From contig JADCGP010000014.1 of assembly GCA_020248915.1 (NCBI GenBank), forward strand, positions 1 to 64,000: a DNA stretch of 64,000 bases. Direction: 5' to 3'. Made by a program: the position numbers and the translations under genes. The DNA comes from Rubrivivax sp. Its GTDB lineage: Bacteria > Pseudomonadota > Gammaproteobacteria > Burkholderiales > Burkholderiaceae_C. Positions 44,258 to 52,650 of the stretch are shown piece after piece. How positions within the stretch are numbered: the stretch's first letter is position 1; the number at the start of each line of letters is the position of its first letter. Under the pieces are notes generated by a model, which saw nothing but the letters and a program-made list of their open reading frames with translations, did not search any database and was not told the DNA's origin.

Positions 44258-46252
44258 TCAGGTGGCGCGCACCGGGGCCGGGCGCGTGCGGTAGAACGTC
44301 AGCGGCTGCGCCTTCGCGTCCTGCAGCACGTTGCGGCGCATCCGGCCCACGACGTGCATCTCGCAGGGCTTGCAGTCGAAGCGCAGCGTGAGCCGGTCGC
44401 CGTTGTGCTCCAGCGTCAGCGGCTCGGCCTTGACGGTGCCCTGCACGCCGGTCACGCCCTTGGCCTGCTTGGGGCACAGGCTCAGGCTCCAGCGCACGCA
44501 GTGCCGGGTGATCATCAGGCTCACCTCGCCCAGTTCCTCGTGGCTCTCGTAGGCGGCGCCGACGACCTTGACGCCGTGACGCGCGTAGAAGGCCGCGGCC
44601 TGGCCGTTGTAGACGTTGGCGAGGTAGGTGAGCGTGTCCTCGGGGTACGGCACCGGCGGCTCCACCGGCGCGGCGCGCGGCAGCCGCTCGAAGGCTGCCG
44701 CACGCGCCGCCTCGAGCGCGGCGACGCCGTCGCGGCGCAGCGCGTTGAGCAGGCTGGGCGGCACGAACGGAGGCTGGGCCGGCTCGCGCCAGGCAAGCTG
44801 CACCGTGTGCGCCTCGAACAGCGTGCCGCCCAGGCGTGCCAGGTGCTCGCGCGCCGCGGCGTCGGCGCGGGCGGCGTCGCGGGCCGGCTCGCCGGCGTGC
44901 GCCGCCGTCACGCGGGCGTGGTGGCCGTCGTCGTCGAGCAGGTCGAGCGCGACCCCGTCGGCGGTCTGCGACAGCGTCAGCGCCACGCCGATCAGCCGCT
45001 CGGCGCTCTTGCGGTCGAGCAGCCGCTCCCAGGCCATGTCCCGGTTGCGGCTGACCTCGGCGCCCTTGCGCAGGCCCTTCAGCGTGGCGACGGGCGCGTT
45101 CGGGTAGAGGCGCCAGAGGCGGCCGCCGCTGCGTGGCAGCGGCTCGGCCACGTTCACCGGCGCGCCCTGCAGCGCGCCCTGCAGGTCGGTCCAGGTGAAG
45201 GCGTCGCCGTTGTGCAGCACCGTCGCGGCGTCGCCCGCCTCGACGTCGAAGTGGTCGGGGCCGACGCGCGTGACGTGGCCCACCGGCACCCCGGCATGCT
45301 TGGGCGTGTCGAAGGCGCCGATGTCGCCCAGTTCGGGCGGGCGGCGGCCGTTGACGAAGTAGTCGGTGCCGCCGCGGTGGTAGGCGCGCCCGGGGTCGGG
45401 CTGGAAGGTGTAGCGGCAGCGCCCGCTCGACGCGGCCGCCAGCTCCGGCCGGCGCTCGAGCAGCGCGTCGCACAGCTGGCGGTAGTGCGCGGTGACGTTC
45501 TTCACCGTCGCCACGTCCTTGTAGCGGCCCTCGATCTTGAAGCTGCGGATGCCGACATCGACCAGGGCCTCGAGGTTGGCGCCCTGGTCGTTGTCCTTCA
45601 GGCTGAGCACGTGCTTGTCGTGCGCGATGACGCGGCCCTGCGCGTCGGTCACCGTGTAGGGCAGCCGGCACTCCTGGCTGCAGCTGCCCCGGTTGGCGCT
45701 GCGGCCGGTGTGGGCGTGGCTGATGAAGCATTGGCCGCTGTAGGCCACGCACAGGGCCCCGTGGACGAAGAACTCGAGCACTGCGTCCTGCACCTCGGCG
45801 GCGATGGCGCGGATCTGGCGCAGGTCGAGCTCGCGCGCCAGCACCATCTGCGAGAACCCGGTGTCCTGCAGGAAGCGCGCCTTGGCCGGCGTGCGGATGT
45901 CGGTCTGCGTGCTGGCGTGCAGCTGGATCGGCGGCAGGTCGAGCATCGCCAGGCCCATGTCCTGCACGATCAGCGCGTCGGCCCCGGCCTCGTGCAGCTG
46001 CCAGGCCAGGCGCCGCGCGGGCTCGAGCTCGTCGTCGCGCAGGATGGTGTTGAGCGTGACGAAGATGCGCGCGCCGTAGCGGTGCGCGTGGCGCGCCAGG
46101 CGCTCGATGTCGGCCACCTCGTTGCTCGCCTTGTCGCGGGCGCCGAAGCCCGGGCCGCCGATGTAGACCGCGTCGGCGCCGTGGTTCACGGCCTCGATGC
46201 CGATGTCGGCGTCGCGCGCCGGGGCGAGCAGCTCGAGATGGCGGCGCGGCAT
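44258..46252 (-). CDS. rlhA: U32 family 23S rRNA C2501 hydroxylase RlhA
   Basis: A 664-residue U32 peptidase-family protein. The diagnostic segment is EFFVHGALCVAYSGQCFISHAHTGRSANRGSCSQECRLPY (cysteines for the iron-sulphur cluster), followed by NDQGANLEALVDVGIRSFKIEGRYKD and a DUF3656-type C-terminal region. E. coli RlhA (YdcP) makes 5-hydroxycytidine at 23S position 2501. Length and domain order agree. It ends 12 bp from the convergent NDH-2 gene and lies 21 bp after thrH. Confidence 0.88.
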   Translation of the reverse strand: MPRRHLELLAPARDADIGIEAVNHGADAVYIGGPGFGARDKASNEVADIERLARHAHRYGARIFVTLNTILRDDELEPARRLAWQLHEAGADALIVQDMGLAMLDLPPIQLHASTQTDIRTPAKARFLQDTGFSQMVLARELDLRQIRAIAAEVQDAVLEFFVHGALCVAYSGQCFISHAHTGRSANRGSCSQECRLPYTVTDAQGRVIAHDKHVLSLKDNDQGANLEALVDVGIRSFKIEGRYKDVATVKNVTAHYRQLCDALLERRPELAAASSGRCRYTFQPDPGRAYHRGGTDYFVNGRRPPELGDIGAFDTPKHAGVPVGHVTRVGPDHFDVEAGDAATVLHNGDAFTWTDLQGALQGAPVNVAEPLPRSGGRLWRLYPNAPVATLKGLRKGAEVSRNRDMAWERLLDRKSAERLIGVALTLSQTADGVALDLLDDDGHHARVTAAHAGEPARDAARADAAAREHLARLGGTLFEAHTVQLAWREPAQPPFVPPSLLNALRRDGVAALEAARAAAFERLPRAAPVEPPVPYPEDTLTYLANVYNGQAAAFYARHGVKVVGAAYESHEELGEVSLMITRHCVRWSLSLCPKQAKGVTGVQGTVKAEPLTLEHNGDRLTLRFDCKPCEMHVVGRMRRNVLQDAKAQPLTFYRTRPAPVRAT

Positions 46253-46273
46253 GGCCGACGAGGCCCCTTCGCT

Positions 46274-46882
46274 TCAGAACCGCGCCGCCGCGCCGTCGAG
46301 CGCGGCGCGCAGCTCGGCGTAGCTCGAGCAGACGGGGTACTGGGGGAACCGGGCCGCGATGGCCGCGGGCGGGTGGATGAAGAAGCCCGCGTCGGCCGCG
46401 CCCAACATGCCGGTGTCGTTGAACGAGTCGCCGGCGGCGATCACCCGGTACTGCAGCGCCTTCAGCGCCCGCACCGCGTGGGTCTTCGGGTCGGCCTGCC
46501 GCAGCCGGTAGTCGGCGACGAAGCCGTCGGCGTCGACCACCAGCCGGTGGCACAGCAGCGTCGGCCGGCCGAGCTGCCGCATCAGCGGGTCGGCGAACTC
46601 GTAGAAGGTGTCCGACAGGATCGCCACCTGGTAGCGCGCGCGCAGGTCGTCGAGGAACTCTCGCGCGCCCGTCATCGGCGCCATGCCGCCGATGACGGCC
46701 TGGATGTCGGCGAGCTTCAGGCCGTGCTGCCGCAGCAGGCCGAGGCGCCAGCGCATGAGCTTGTCGTAGTCGGGCTCGTCGCGCGTGGTGCGGCGGAACT
46801 CGGCGATGCCGGTGCGCTCGGCGAAGGCGATCCAGATCTCGGGGACGAGCACGCCCTCGAGGTCGAGGCAGACGAAGTGCAT
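46274..46882 (-). CDS. thrH: bifunctional phosphoserine phosphatase/homoserine phosphotransferase ThrH
   Basis: A 202-residue HAD-family enzyme. Motif I reads CLDLEGVLVPE, with the ThrH-typical Asp-x-Glu in place of Asp-x-Asp. Motif II is AILSDTFYEFADPLM, and the acidic motif is AAGDSFNDTGMLG. ThrH dephosphorylates phosphoserine and can transfer the phosphate to homoserine. Length matches Pseudomonas ThrH. Confidence 0.9.
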   Translation of the reverse strand: MHFVCLDLEGVLVPEIWIAFAERTGIAEFRRTTRDEPDYDKLMRWRLGLLRQHGLKLADIQAVIGGMAPMTGAREFLDDLRARYQVAILSDTFYEFADPLMRQLGRPTLLCHRLVVDADGFVADYRLRQADPKTHAVRALKALQYRVIAAGDSFNDTGMLGAADAGFFIHPPAAIAARFPQYPVCSSYAELRAALDGAAARF

Positions 46883-47078
46883 GGGGGTTTCCGGCGGGAC
46901 GCCCCGGATTGTGGATCAGGCCACCCGCCCCGGCGCCGCCCCCGGCCGGCGCACGCCCGACCGGTGCTTCCCCGGCCGGCGTCGCGCGGGCCGCGCCGCG
47001 CCGGGCCGGCCGTGCCCGACGATACTGTCGCGTGCCGGCGGCCCGATGCCGCTCCGGCTGCATCCTGGAGAGCTCCCG

Positions 47079-47978
47079 ATGACCACCGACGCCGTGCGCC
47101 TGGACCTCGCGGACCGCGTGCTGACGATCACGCTGAGCCGCCCCGAGAGGCTCAACGCCTTCGACCGGCCGATGATGGACGGCCTGATCGCCGCCTTCGA
47201 CCGCGCCGATGCCGACGACGAGGTGCGGGCGGTCGTCGTCACCGGCGCCGGGCGTGCCTTCTGTGCCGGCGCCGACCTCGGCCAGGGCGGCAAGACCTTC
47301 GACTCTGCGCAGCGCGAGGACCGCGGCGAGGTGCAGGCGGCACTGGCGGGCGGCGCGCCCGAACTGGGCCACGAGTCGGTGCGCGACGGCGGCGGCCGCG
47401 TCACGCTGCGCATCTTCTCGTGTCTGAAGCCGGTGATCGCGGCCGTCAACGGCCCGGCGGTGGGCATCGGCGCGACGATGCTGCTGCCGATGGACGTGCG
47501 GCTGGCCAGCAGCGCGGCGCGCTTCGGCTTCGTGTTCACGCGGCGCGGCATCACGCCCGAGGCCTGCTCGAGCTGGTTCCTGCCGCGCGTGGTGGGCATC
47601 GCGCAGGCGCTGGAGTGGACGATGGCCGGCCGCGTGTTCGATGCCGCCGAGGCCGAACGTGGCCGCCTCGTCAGCCGCGTGCTGCCGCCCGACGAGCTGC
47701 TGCCGGCCGCGCGCGCACTGGCGCGCGAGATCGCCGACCATGCGGCGCCGGTCAGCGTGGCGCTGACGCGGCAGATGATGTGGCGCATGCTGGGTGCCGC
47801 GCACCCGATGGAGGCGCACCGCATCGACAGCCGCGCCATCTTCACCCGCGGCGCCTCGGCCGACGCGCACGAGGGCGTCACCGCCTTCCTGGAGAAGCGG
47901 CCGGCGCGCTTCACCGACCGTGTCACCGAGGCGATGCCGCCGTTCTTCCCGTGGTGGCACGATCCGGACTACGAATGA
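47079..47978 (+). CDS. enoyl-CoA hydratase/isomerase (crotonase) family protein
   Basis: A 299-residue crotonase. The oxyanion-hole segments are AFCAGADLGQGG and GPAVGIGATMLLPMDVRLASS. Acid/base Glu is in the RRGITPEACSSWFLPRVVG block. A longer insertion after GADLGQGGKTFD resembles crotonases described as acting on long or branched enoyl-CoA. ATG at 47079 is preceded by tggagag. It overlaps the transglutaminase-like gene by 4 bp. Confidence 0.85.
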   Translation: MTTDAVRLDLADRVLTITLSRPERLNAFDRPMMDGLIAAFDRADADDEVRAVVVTGAGRAFCAGADLGQGGKTFDSAQREDRGEVQAALAGGAPELGHESVRDGGGRVTLRIFSCLKPVIAAVNGPAVGIGATMLLPMDVRLASSAARFGFVFTRRGITPEACSSWFLPRVVGIAQALEWTMAGRVFDAAEAERGRLVSRVLPPDELLPAARALAREIADHAAPVSVALTRQMMWRMLGAAHPMEAHRIDSRAIFTRGASADAHEGVTAFLEKRPARFTDRVTEAMPPFFPWWHDPDYE

Positions 47979-48655
47979 ACACCACCGCCTCTCCCGACCC
48001 GGCGCTCGCGCCGACGGCGCTGATCGACAGCGACCACCCCGCAGTCGCCGCCTTCGCGCGCGAGAACGCGCAAGGCACCACCGAGCGCGAGCGCGCGGTG
48101 GCGCTGTACCTCGCGGTGCGCGACCGCTTCCGTTACGACCCCTACCGCCTCGACCTGCGCCCCGAGGCCATGCGCGCCAGCAGCGTGCTCGCCGTCGGCC
48201 ACGGCTGGTGCGTCACGAAGGCCGCGCTGCTGGCCGCGGCCTGCCGCGCCGCCGGCATCGGTGCCCGCGTCGGCTATGCCGACGTGCGCAACCACCTCAG
48301 CACCGAGCGCATGCGCCAGGTGATGAAGACCGACGTCTTCTTCTGGCACGGCTACACCGACGTGCGGGTCGAAGGGCGCTGGTGGAAGGCGACGCCGGCC
48401 TTCAACATCGAGCTCACCGAGCGCTTCGGCCTGCTGCCGCTGGACTGGGACGGTGCCAGCGACTCGATCTACCACCCCTTCGACAAGAGCGGGCAGCGCC
48501 ACATGGAGTACCTGAACCAGCACGGCGCCTTCGACGACATGCCGCTCGAGCGCATCGTCGCCGACTTCGAGCGCCACTACCCGTGGATGCGCATACCGGG
48601 TGCCGACCTGAAGGACGCCGACTTCGACGCCGACGTGGCCCGGGAGACGCCGTGA
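47975..48655 (+). CDS. transglutaminase-like domain protein
   Basis: A 226-residue soluble protein. The catalytic Cys lies in AVGHGWCVTKAALLAAACRAAGIGARVGYADV, the His in HGYTDVRVEGRWWKATPAFN, and the Asp region follows. This is the cysteine-protease-like transglutaminase core. Substrate is unknown. It is translationally coupled on both sides, between the crotonase and the thioesterase, so a function linked to acyl-CoA or peptidyl-thioester metabolism is possible. Confidence 0.83.
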   Translation: MNTTASPDPALAPTALIDSDHPAVAAFARENAQGTTERERAVALYLAVRDRFRYDPYRLDLRPEAMRASSVLAVGHGWCVTKAALLAAACRAAGIGARVGYADVRNHLSTERMRQVMKTDVFFWHGYTDVRVEGRWWKATPAFNIELTERFGLLPLDWDGASDSIYHPFDKSGQRHMEYLNQHGAFDDMPLERIVADFERHYPWMRIPGADLKDADFDADVARETP

Positions 48656-49137
48656 GCGCCGCCGCGGCCCCGGGCGCCGGCGGCGCGATCCCGCCCGGCT
48701 TCGTCGCCGAGCCGATGGGCGGCGGCTTCGTCGCCGGGATCGGCCCGCTGTACCTGCTGCACCAGGGTGCGGTCGTGAAGCTGGGCTTCCGGGTCGAGCC
48801 GCGCCACTGCAACCCGATGGGGATGTGCCACGGCGGCATGCTCGCGACCTTCTGCGACATGCTGCTGCCCGTGAGCGTGCACCGCAAGAGCGCCGAGGTC
48901 GGCCGGCGCTTCCTGCCCACCGTGGGCCTGCAGCTCGACTACATGGCGCCGGCGCCGCTGGGCGCCTGGGTCGAGGGCGAAGCCGACGTGTTGAAGGTGA
49001 CGCACACGATGGTGTTCGCGCACGGCCTCGTGCGCGCCGACGGCAAGGTGGCGGTGCGCTGCAGCGGCGTGTTCAAGATCGGCCCGAAGTTCGGCGACGA
49101 CGCGCCGCTGCTGCCGCCGGCTGCTGCCGGGCGCTGA
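48652..49137 (+). CDS. PaaI-type hotdog thioesterase
   Basis: A 161-residue hotdog-fold protein. The core helix block is PRHCNPMGMCHGGMLATFCDMLLPVSVH, with His-Gly-Gly as in PaaI thioesterases, followed by FLPTVGLQLDYMAPAPLGAWVEGEADVLK. It probably hydrolyses an acyl-CoA. The start is GTG at 48652, overlapping the transglutaminase-like stop by 4 bp. It ends the operon. Confidence 0.85.
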   Translation: MSAAAAPGAGGAIPPGFVAEPMGGGFVAGIGPLYLLHQGAVVKLGFRVEPRHCNPMGMCHGGMLATFCDMLLPVSVHRKSAEVGRRFLPTVGLQLDYMAPAPLGAWVEGEADVLKVTHTMVFAHGLVRADGKVAVRCSGVFKIGPKFGDDAPLLPPAAAGR

Positions 49138-49161
49138 CCGCCGACGGCCGTTTCCCGACGC

Positions 49162-49190
49162 AGCGCGCCTCGCGGCTGATGCGGCGCGCT
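49162..49190. terminator. possible terminator hairpin between thioesterase and htrA-like gene
   Basis: AGCGCGCC (49162-49169) and GGCGCGCT (49183-49190) form an 8-bp stem with a 13-base loop between convergent genes. No T-run. Confidence 0.35.
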
Positions 49191-50330
49191 CTACTCCGGC
49201 GCCGCCAGCGTCACCGCCTGCTTGCGCGTCTGCCCGCCGCGCCACACGGTCAGCGTCACCGAGTCGCCGGGCTGGCGCTGCTCGAGCACCGTCAGCATGT
49301 CGTCGAGGTCCTTCACCGGCTGCTCGTTGATCGCGGTGATCACGTCGCCGCCGATCACCTCGCCGCGGTTGCCGCGGCGGAAGGGTTGCAGGCCGGCGCG
49401 CGCGGCCGGGCTGTTGGCCCCCACCTGCACCACCACCACGCCGGGCGGCAGCCGCAGTGCACGCCCGACGTCGGACGAGGCGGCGCTGACGCCGATGCTC
49501 GGCCGCACGAAGCGGCCGTCGCGGATCAGCCGCGGCACGATCCGGTTGACCTCGTCGACCGGGATCGCGAAGCCGATGCCGGCCGAGGCCCCGCTCGGGC
49601 TCGCGATCTGCGTGTTGACGCCGATCAGCCGCCCGGCCGAGTCGAGCAGCGGCCCGCCCGAGTTCCCGGGGTTGATGGCGGCGTCGGTCTGCACCACGCC
49701 GCGGATCGTGCGGCCGTTGAAGCTCTCGATCTCGCGGTTGAGCGCGCTGACGATGCCCATCGTCAGCGTCTGGTCGAGGCCGAAGGGGTTGCCGATGGCG
49801 TAGACGCGCTGGCCCACCTGCAGCTCGCGGCTGGTGCCGATCGGGATCGCCGGCAGCTTGTCCTTCGGCGCCTGGATGCGCAGCACGGCGAGGTCGCGGT
49901 CGGCGAAGTAGCCCACCAGCTCCGCGTCGTAGCTGCTCTGGTCGGCCAGCGTCACGCGCGCACCGCTGGCGCCCTGGATGACGTGGAAGTTGGTGACGAC
50001 GTGGCCGCGGTCGTCCCAGACGAAGCCGGTGCCGGTGCCGCGCGGCACCTGCTGCACGTTGCGCGAGAACAGGTCGCGCTGCTCGCCGATCGACGTGATG
50101 TGCACCACCGAGGGCGAGGTGCGCCGGAACAGGTCGATGTGGGCCTGCTCGTCGGCGGCCAGCGGCCCGCGCGGCGTGACCGTGCGCGGCACCGCGTCGC
50201 TGCGGCCGTCGACCGGGGCCGGCAGGGCCAGGAAGGCGAGGGCGGCGGCCAGGCCGCCGGCGGCGAAGAGGGCCATCGCAGCCGCCGCGGGCGAGCGCGG
50301 GGCGGGGCGGGAGGCAGGCAGGGGCTTCAT
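49191..50330 (-). CDS. HtrA/DegQ-type periplasmic serine protease (S1C)
   Basis: A 379-residue protease. The N-terminal hydrophobic segment (about 15-37) is a membrane anchor or signal peptide. Catalytic residues are His in HVVTNFHVIQG, Asp in ADRDLAVLRI and Ser in INPGNSGGPLLD. A single PDZ domain (about 275-375) ends the protein, as in DegS-like or plant-Deg-like forms. It would degrade misfolded envelope proteins. The 227 bp to cutA is GC-rich without visible features. Confidence 0.9.
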   Translation of the reverse strand: MKPLPASRPAPRSPAAAAMALFAAGGLAAALAFLALPAPVDGRSDAVPRTVTPRGPLAADEQAHIDLFRRTSPSVVHITSIGEQRDLFSRNVQQVPRGTGTGFVWDDRGHVVTNFHVIQGASGARVTLADQSSYDAELVGYFADRDLAVLRIQAPKDKLPAIPIGTSRELQVGQRVYAIGNPFGLDQTLTMGIVSALNREIESFNGRTIRGVVQTDAAINPGNSGGPLLDSAGRLIGVNTQIASPSGASAGIGFAIPVDEVNRIVPRLIRDGRFVRPSIGVSAASSDVGRALRLPPGVVVVQVGANSPAARAGLQPFRRGNRGEVIGGDVITAINEQPVKDLDDMLTVLEQRQPGDSVTLTVWRGGQTRKQAVTLAAPE

Positions 50331-50557
50331 GGGCGTGGGGTGGGGCGGCCGGGGCGTGGCGGGGGGCTTTGCCTCGGAGTGTGCCGGGGTCGGAGGGTGG
50401 CAGAGGGGGCGGGGCGGCGCACGGCGGCCGCCGGCGCCCGGAGAGGCGGGAGATGGGGCCAGCCCCCGGCATCGCAAGTGCGACCGCGCGAACCGGGATG
50501 GGCCGGGCCTGGGCGAGCCGGGCGGGCAAGGCCCTGTCCGGGCTGGGCCGGGGGCGA

Positions 50558-50917
50558 TCAGGCCGCGCCGCCGCCGCCGCTGCTCTCGGCCCGCACCCAG
50601 TCGGCGAAGTCCGGGCTGGGGTCGGACAAGCCGAGCACGAAGCTGGCCGGCAGCTGGTAGGGATGCGCCGAGCGCAACCACGCCCGCAGGGCCGGCAGTG
50701 CCGCGGCGGTGGTCTTGAACCACAGCCGCCACTCCGCGTCGTGCTGCACCGCGTCCTGCCAGCGGTAGACGCTCTCGATCGCCTCGACCTGCACGCAGGC
50801 GGCGAGGCGCTGCGCGATGGCGGCGTCGGCGAGACGCCGTGCGTCGCCCTCGCTGCCGACGGTCGTCACGAGGGCGACGAGGGCCGGCGTGGACCGGGGC
50901 TCGAGCGGGCCGCTCAC
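50558..50917 (-). CDS. cutA: divalent cation tolerance protein CutA
   Basis: A 119-residue trimeric PII-like protein. Typical blocks are LVALVTTVGSEGDARRLADAAIAQRLAACVQVEAIESVYRWQDAVQHDAEWRLWFKTT and the HPYQLPASFVL motif. The role in metal tolerance is inferred from E. coli and is not well understood. GTG at 50917 overlaps the preceding stop by 4 bp and gives the usual length; an upstream ATG at 50959 would overlap the previous gene further. Confidence 0.9.
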   Translation of the reverse strand: MSGPLEPRSTPALVALVTTVGSEGDARRLADAAIAQRLAACVQVEAIESVYRWQDAVQHDAEWRLWFKTTAAALPALRAWLRSAHPYQLPASFVLGLSDPSPDFADWVRAESSGGGGAA

Positions 50918-51135
50918 CGCTGGTCCCCGTCGTCGCGAAGCGACCGCAGCTTCAGCCACAGCGCACGGCCGAAGGCGAGCGCCGCCACCGCACCGAGGCC
51001 GCCCCAGACGTAAGGCGAGGCCGGGCTCGGGTTCGTGCGGTGCGCGATGGCCGTCTCGAGCAGGAAGACGATGCAGATGCAGCCAATGCCCAGCGCGATG
51101 GCCATCTGCCGGTGGTGGTCGGGACGCATCGGCAT
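50914..51135 (-). CDS. small membrane protein, unknown function
   Basis: A 73-residue protein with two hydrophobic segments (about 11-30, MAIALGIGCICIVFLLETAI; about 43-60, YVWGGLGAVAALAFGRALWL) and a basic C terminus. I do not recognise it. It sits between a thioesterase gene and cutA with 4-bp overlap to the latter, so it is translated in the same unit. ATG at 51135 is the first start. Confidence 0.68.
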   Translation of the reverse strand: MPMRPDHHRQMAIALGIGCICIVFLLETAIAHRTNPSPASPYVWGGLGAVAALAFGRALWLKLRSLRDDGDQR

Positions 51136-51169
51136 GGGCGGGGCAGGCGCGGCCGGGCGGGCCCTGCCC

Positions 51170-51661
51170 TCAGGCCACGATGTAGGCCGCCGCGCCGGTG
51201 GCGATCAGCGTGCCCTCGTCGTTGAGCATCTTCATCTGCGTGCTGCCGACACGGCCGCCCAGGCGCGACACCTCGGCCGTGGCGACGAAGTGGCGGCCGA
51301 GGCCCTGGCGCAGGTAGTCGACGCGCAGATCGATCGTGCCCATGCGGCCGAAGCGGTGCATCACCTGCGCCGCGCTGTCGTGCGGATGGCGCTCGGCGAT
51401 GGCCACCATCAGCGCCAGGCCGCCCATCGCGTCGAGCACGGAGGAGATCACGCCGCCGTGCAGCCGGCCGTAGGTGAAGTGGCCGACCAGCTCGGGCTTC
51501 ATCTGGAACTCGCCGCGCACGTCGCCCGGGCGCACCGAGGCGATCTTCAGCCCGAGCACCTGGTTGAAGCTGATGTGGCGCTCGAACAGCTCGACGAGCG
51601 CGGCCTCGAAGCGGGCCTGTTCCTCGGCGCTGCGGGGCACGAGGTTGGAGGAGGAGCTCAT
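51170..51661 (-). CDS. YigI-like hotdog thioesterase
   Basis: A 163-residue hotdog protein. The motif HFTYGRLHGGVISSVLDAMGGLALMVAIAER contains the HGG element, and IDLRVDYLRQGLGRHFVATAEV is the following strand pair. It resembles the YigI/acyl-CoA thioesterase group and is distinct from the PaaI-type gene at 48652. It follows the catabolic operon by 17 bp on the same strand and could release CoA from its intermediates. Confidence 0.83.
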   Translation of the reverse strand: MSSSSNLVPRSAEEQARFEAALVELFERHISFNQVLGLKIASVRPGDVRGEFQMKPELVGHFTYGRLHGGVISSVLDAMGGLALMVAIAERHPHDSAAQVMHRFGRMGTIDLRVDYLRQGLGRHFVATAEVSRLGGRVGSTQMKMLNDEGTLIATGAAAYIVA

Positions 51662-51678
51662 GGCGTCGCGATCCGGGC

Positions 51679-52650
51679 TCAGGCCGCCGCCGGCGCATCC
51701 TTCAGCCCGAGGCGGGCGCGCGCCTCGGCCGGCGTGGCCACCTCGCGCCCGCACTCGCGCGCGATGCGCGCCAGCGCCTCGACCAGCGCCCCGTTGCCGG
51801 CGGCGCGCTCGCCGCCCGGCAGGTAGAAGGTGTCCTCGAGCCCGGTGCGCAGCATGCCGCCGAGCTCGGCCGTGCGGCGGTGCACGGGCCAGATCTCCGC
51901 GCGGCCGATCAGCGTGGTCTGCCACACCGCATCCTTCGGCGCGTAGCGCGGCAGCAGCGCCAGCAGGTCGGCATCGGCCGGCATGCCGCTGGCCACGCCC
52001 ATCACGAAGTTGACCTCGGGCACGAACCCGTGCCCCCTGGTGCCGGCTCCGCCGGCCCCGCCCCCCGAGGGGGACGCCCCGGCTTGGGACGGCCCGGCGC
52101 CCGGGCGGAACATGCCGGCCTTCAGGTACATGCCGACGCTGCGCACGATGCCGACGTCGAAGCACTCGAACTCGGGGTGCGTGCCGGTCTCGGCCATCAC
52201 GTCGAGCATCTGCTGGACCTTGGCCACGGGGTTGTCGAACACCATCGGCGGCCAGGCCCAGCTGCCGTCGTCCTTGATCTTCAGGTAGTTCAGGCTGCCG
52301 GCGTTGCACGCCGCCACCTCCGGCTTCACGCGGCGCAGACAGGCCACTGGGCCGCTGATGTCCTTGCCGACGACGCCGGTGGTGAGGTTGATGATGACGC
52401 CGGGGCAGGCTGCGCGGATGGCGTTGCACACGGCCTCGGCCACGTCCGGATCCCAGCTCGGCATGTGGCCGAAGCCTTCCTCCTGCATGCGCAGGTGCAC
52501 GTGCATGATGCTGGCGCCGGCGTTGAAGGCGTCGCGCGCCTCGGCCGCCATCTGTGCCGGCGTCACCGGCACCGGATGCTGCTTCGGGTTGGTGAGCACG
52601 CCGGTGAGGGCGCAGGTGATGATGGCCTTGTCGTGGGCGGGCTCGTTCAA
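51679..52650 (-). CDS. BKACE family beta-keto acid cleavage enzyme
   Basis: A 323-residue TIM-barrel enzyme of the 3-keto-5-aminohexanoate cleavage (Kce/DUF849) family, which condenses acetyl-CoA with a beta-keto acid to give acetoacetate and an acyl-CoA. Metal-binding His are in GASIMHVHLR. Other family blocks are INLTTGVVGKD, ECFDVGIVRSVGMY, NFVMGVASGMPAD and AELGGMLRTGLEDTFYLP. A Gly/Ala/Pro stretch of about 25 residues after YLKAGMF is encoded by a repeat-like insertion. The start is TTG at 52650, overlapping the carboxylase stop by 4 bp; no ATG is available nearby. Confidence 0.85.
   Translation of the reverse strand: MNEPAHDKAIITCALTGVLTNPKQHPVPVTPAQMAAEARDAFNAGASIMHVHLRMQEEGFGHMPSWDPDVAEAVCNAIRAACPGVIINLTTGVVGKDISGPVACLRRVKPEVAACNAGSLNYLKIKDDGSWAWPPMVFDNPVAKVQQMLDVMAETGTHPEFECFDVGIVRSVGMYLKAGMFRPGAGPSQAGASPSGGGAGGAGTRGHGFVPEVNFVMGVASGMPADADLLALLPRYAPKDAVWQTTLIGRAEIWPVHRRTAELGGMLRTGLEDTFYLPGGERAAGNGALVEALARIARECGREVATPAEARARLGLKDAPAAA
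52030..52104. repeat. extragenic-palindrome-like element inserted in frame in the BKACE gene
   Basis: The segment carries ccggctccgccgg and a central CCCCCGAGGGGG palindrome with GC-rich flanks. The same pattern occurs in the intergenic stretch at 56617-56693. In the protein it corresponds to a low-complexity insertion between two blocks that are contiguous in homologues as I remember them. The reading frame is kept. Confidence 0.6.

Noticed and set aside
44354..48655. 1433-codon plus-strand open frame
   Set aside because: It runs antisense to rlhA and thrH; only its last part coincides with the real transglutaminase-like gene at 47975-48655.
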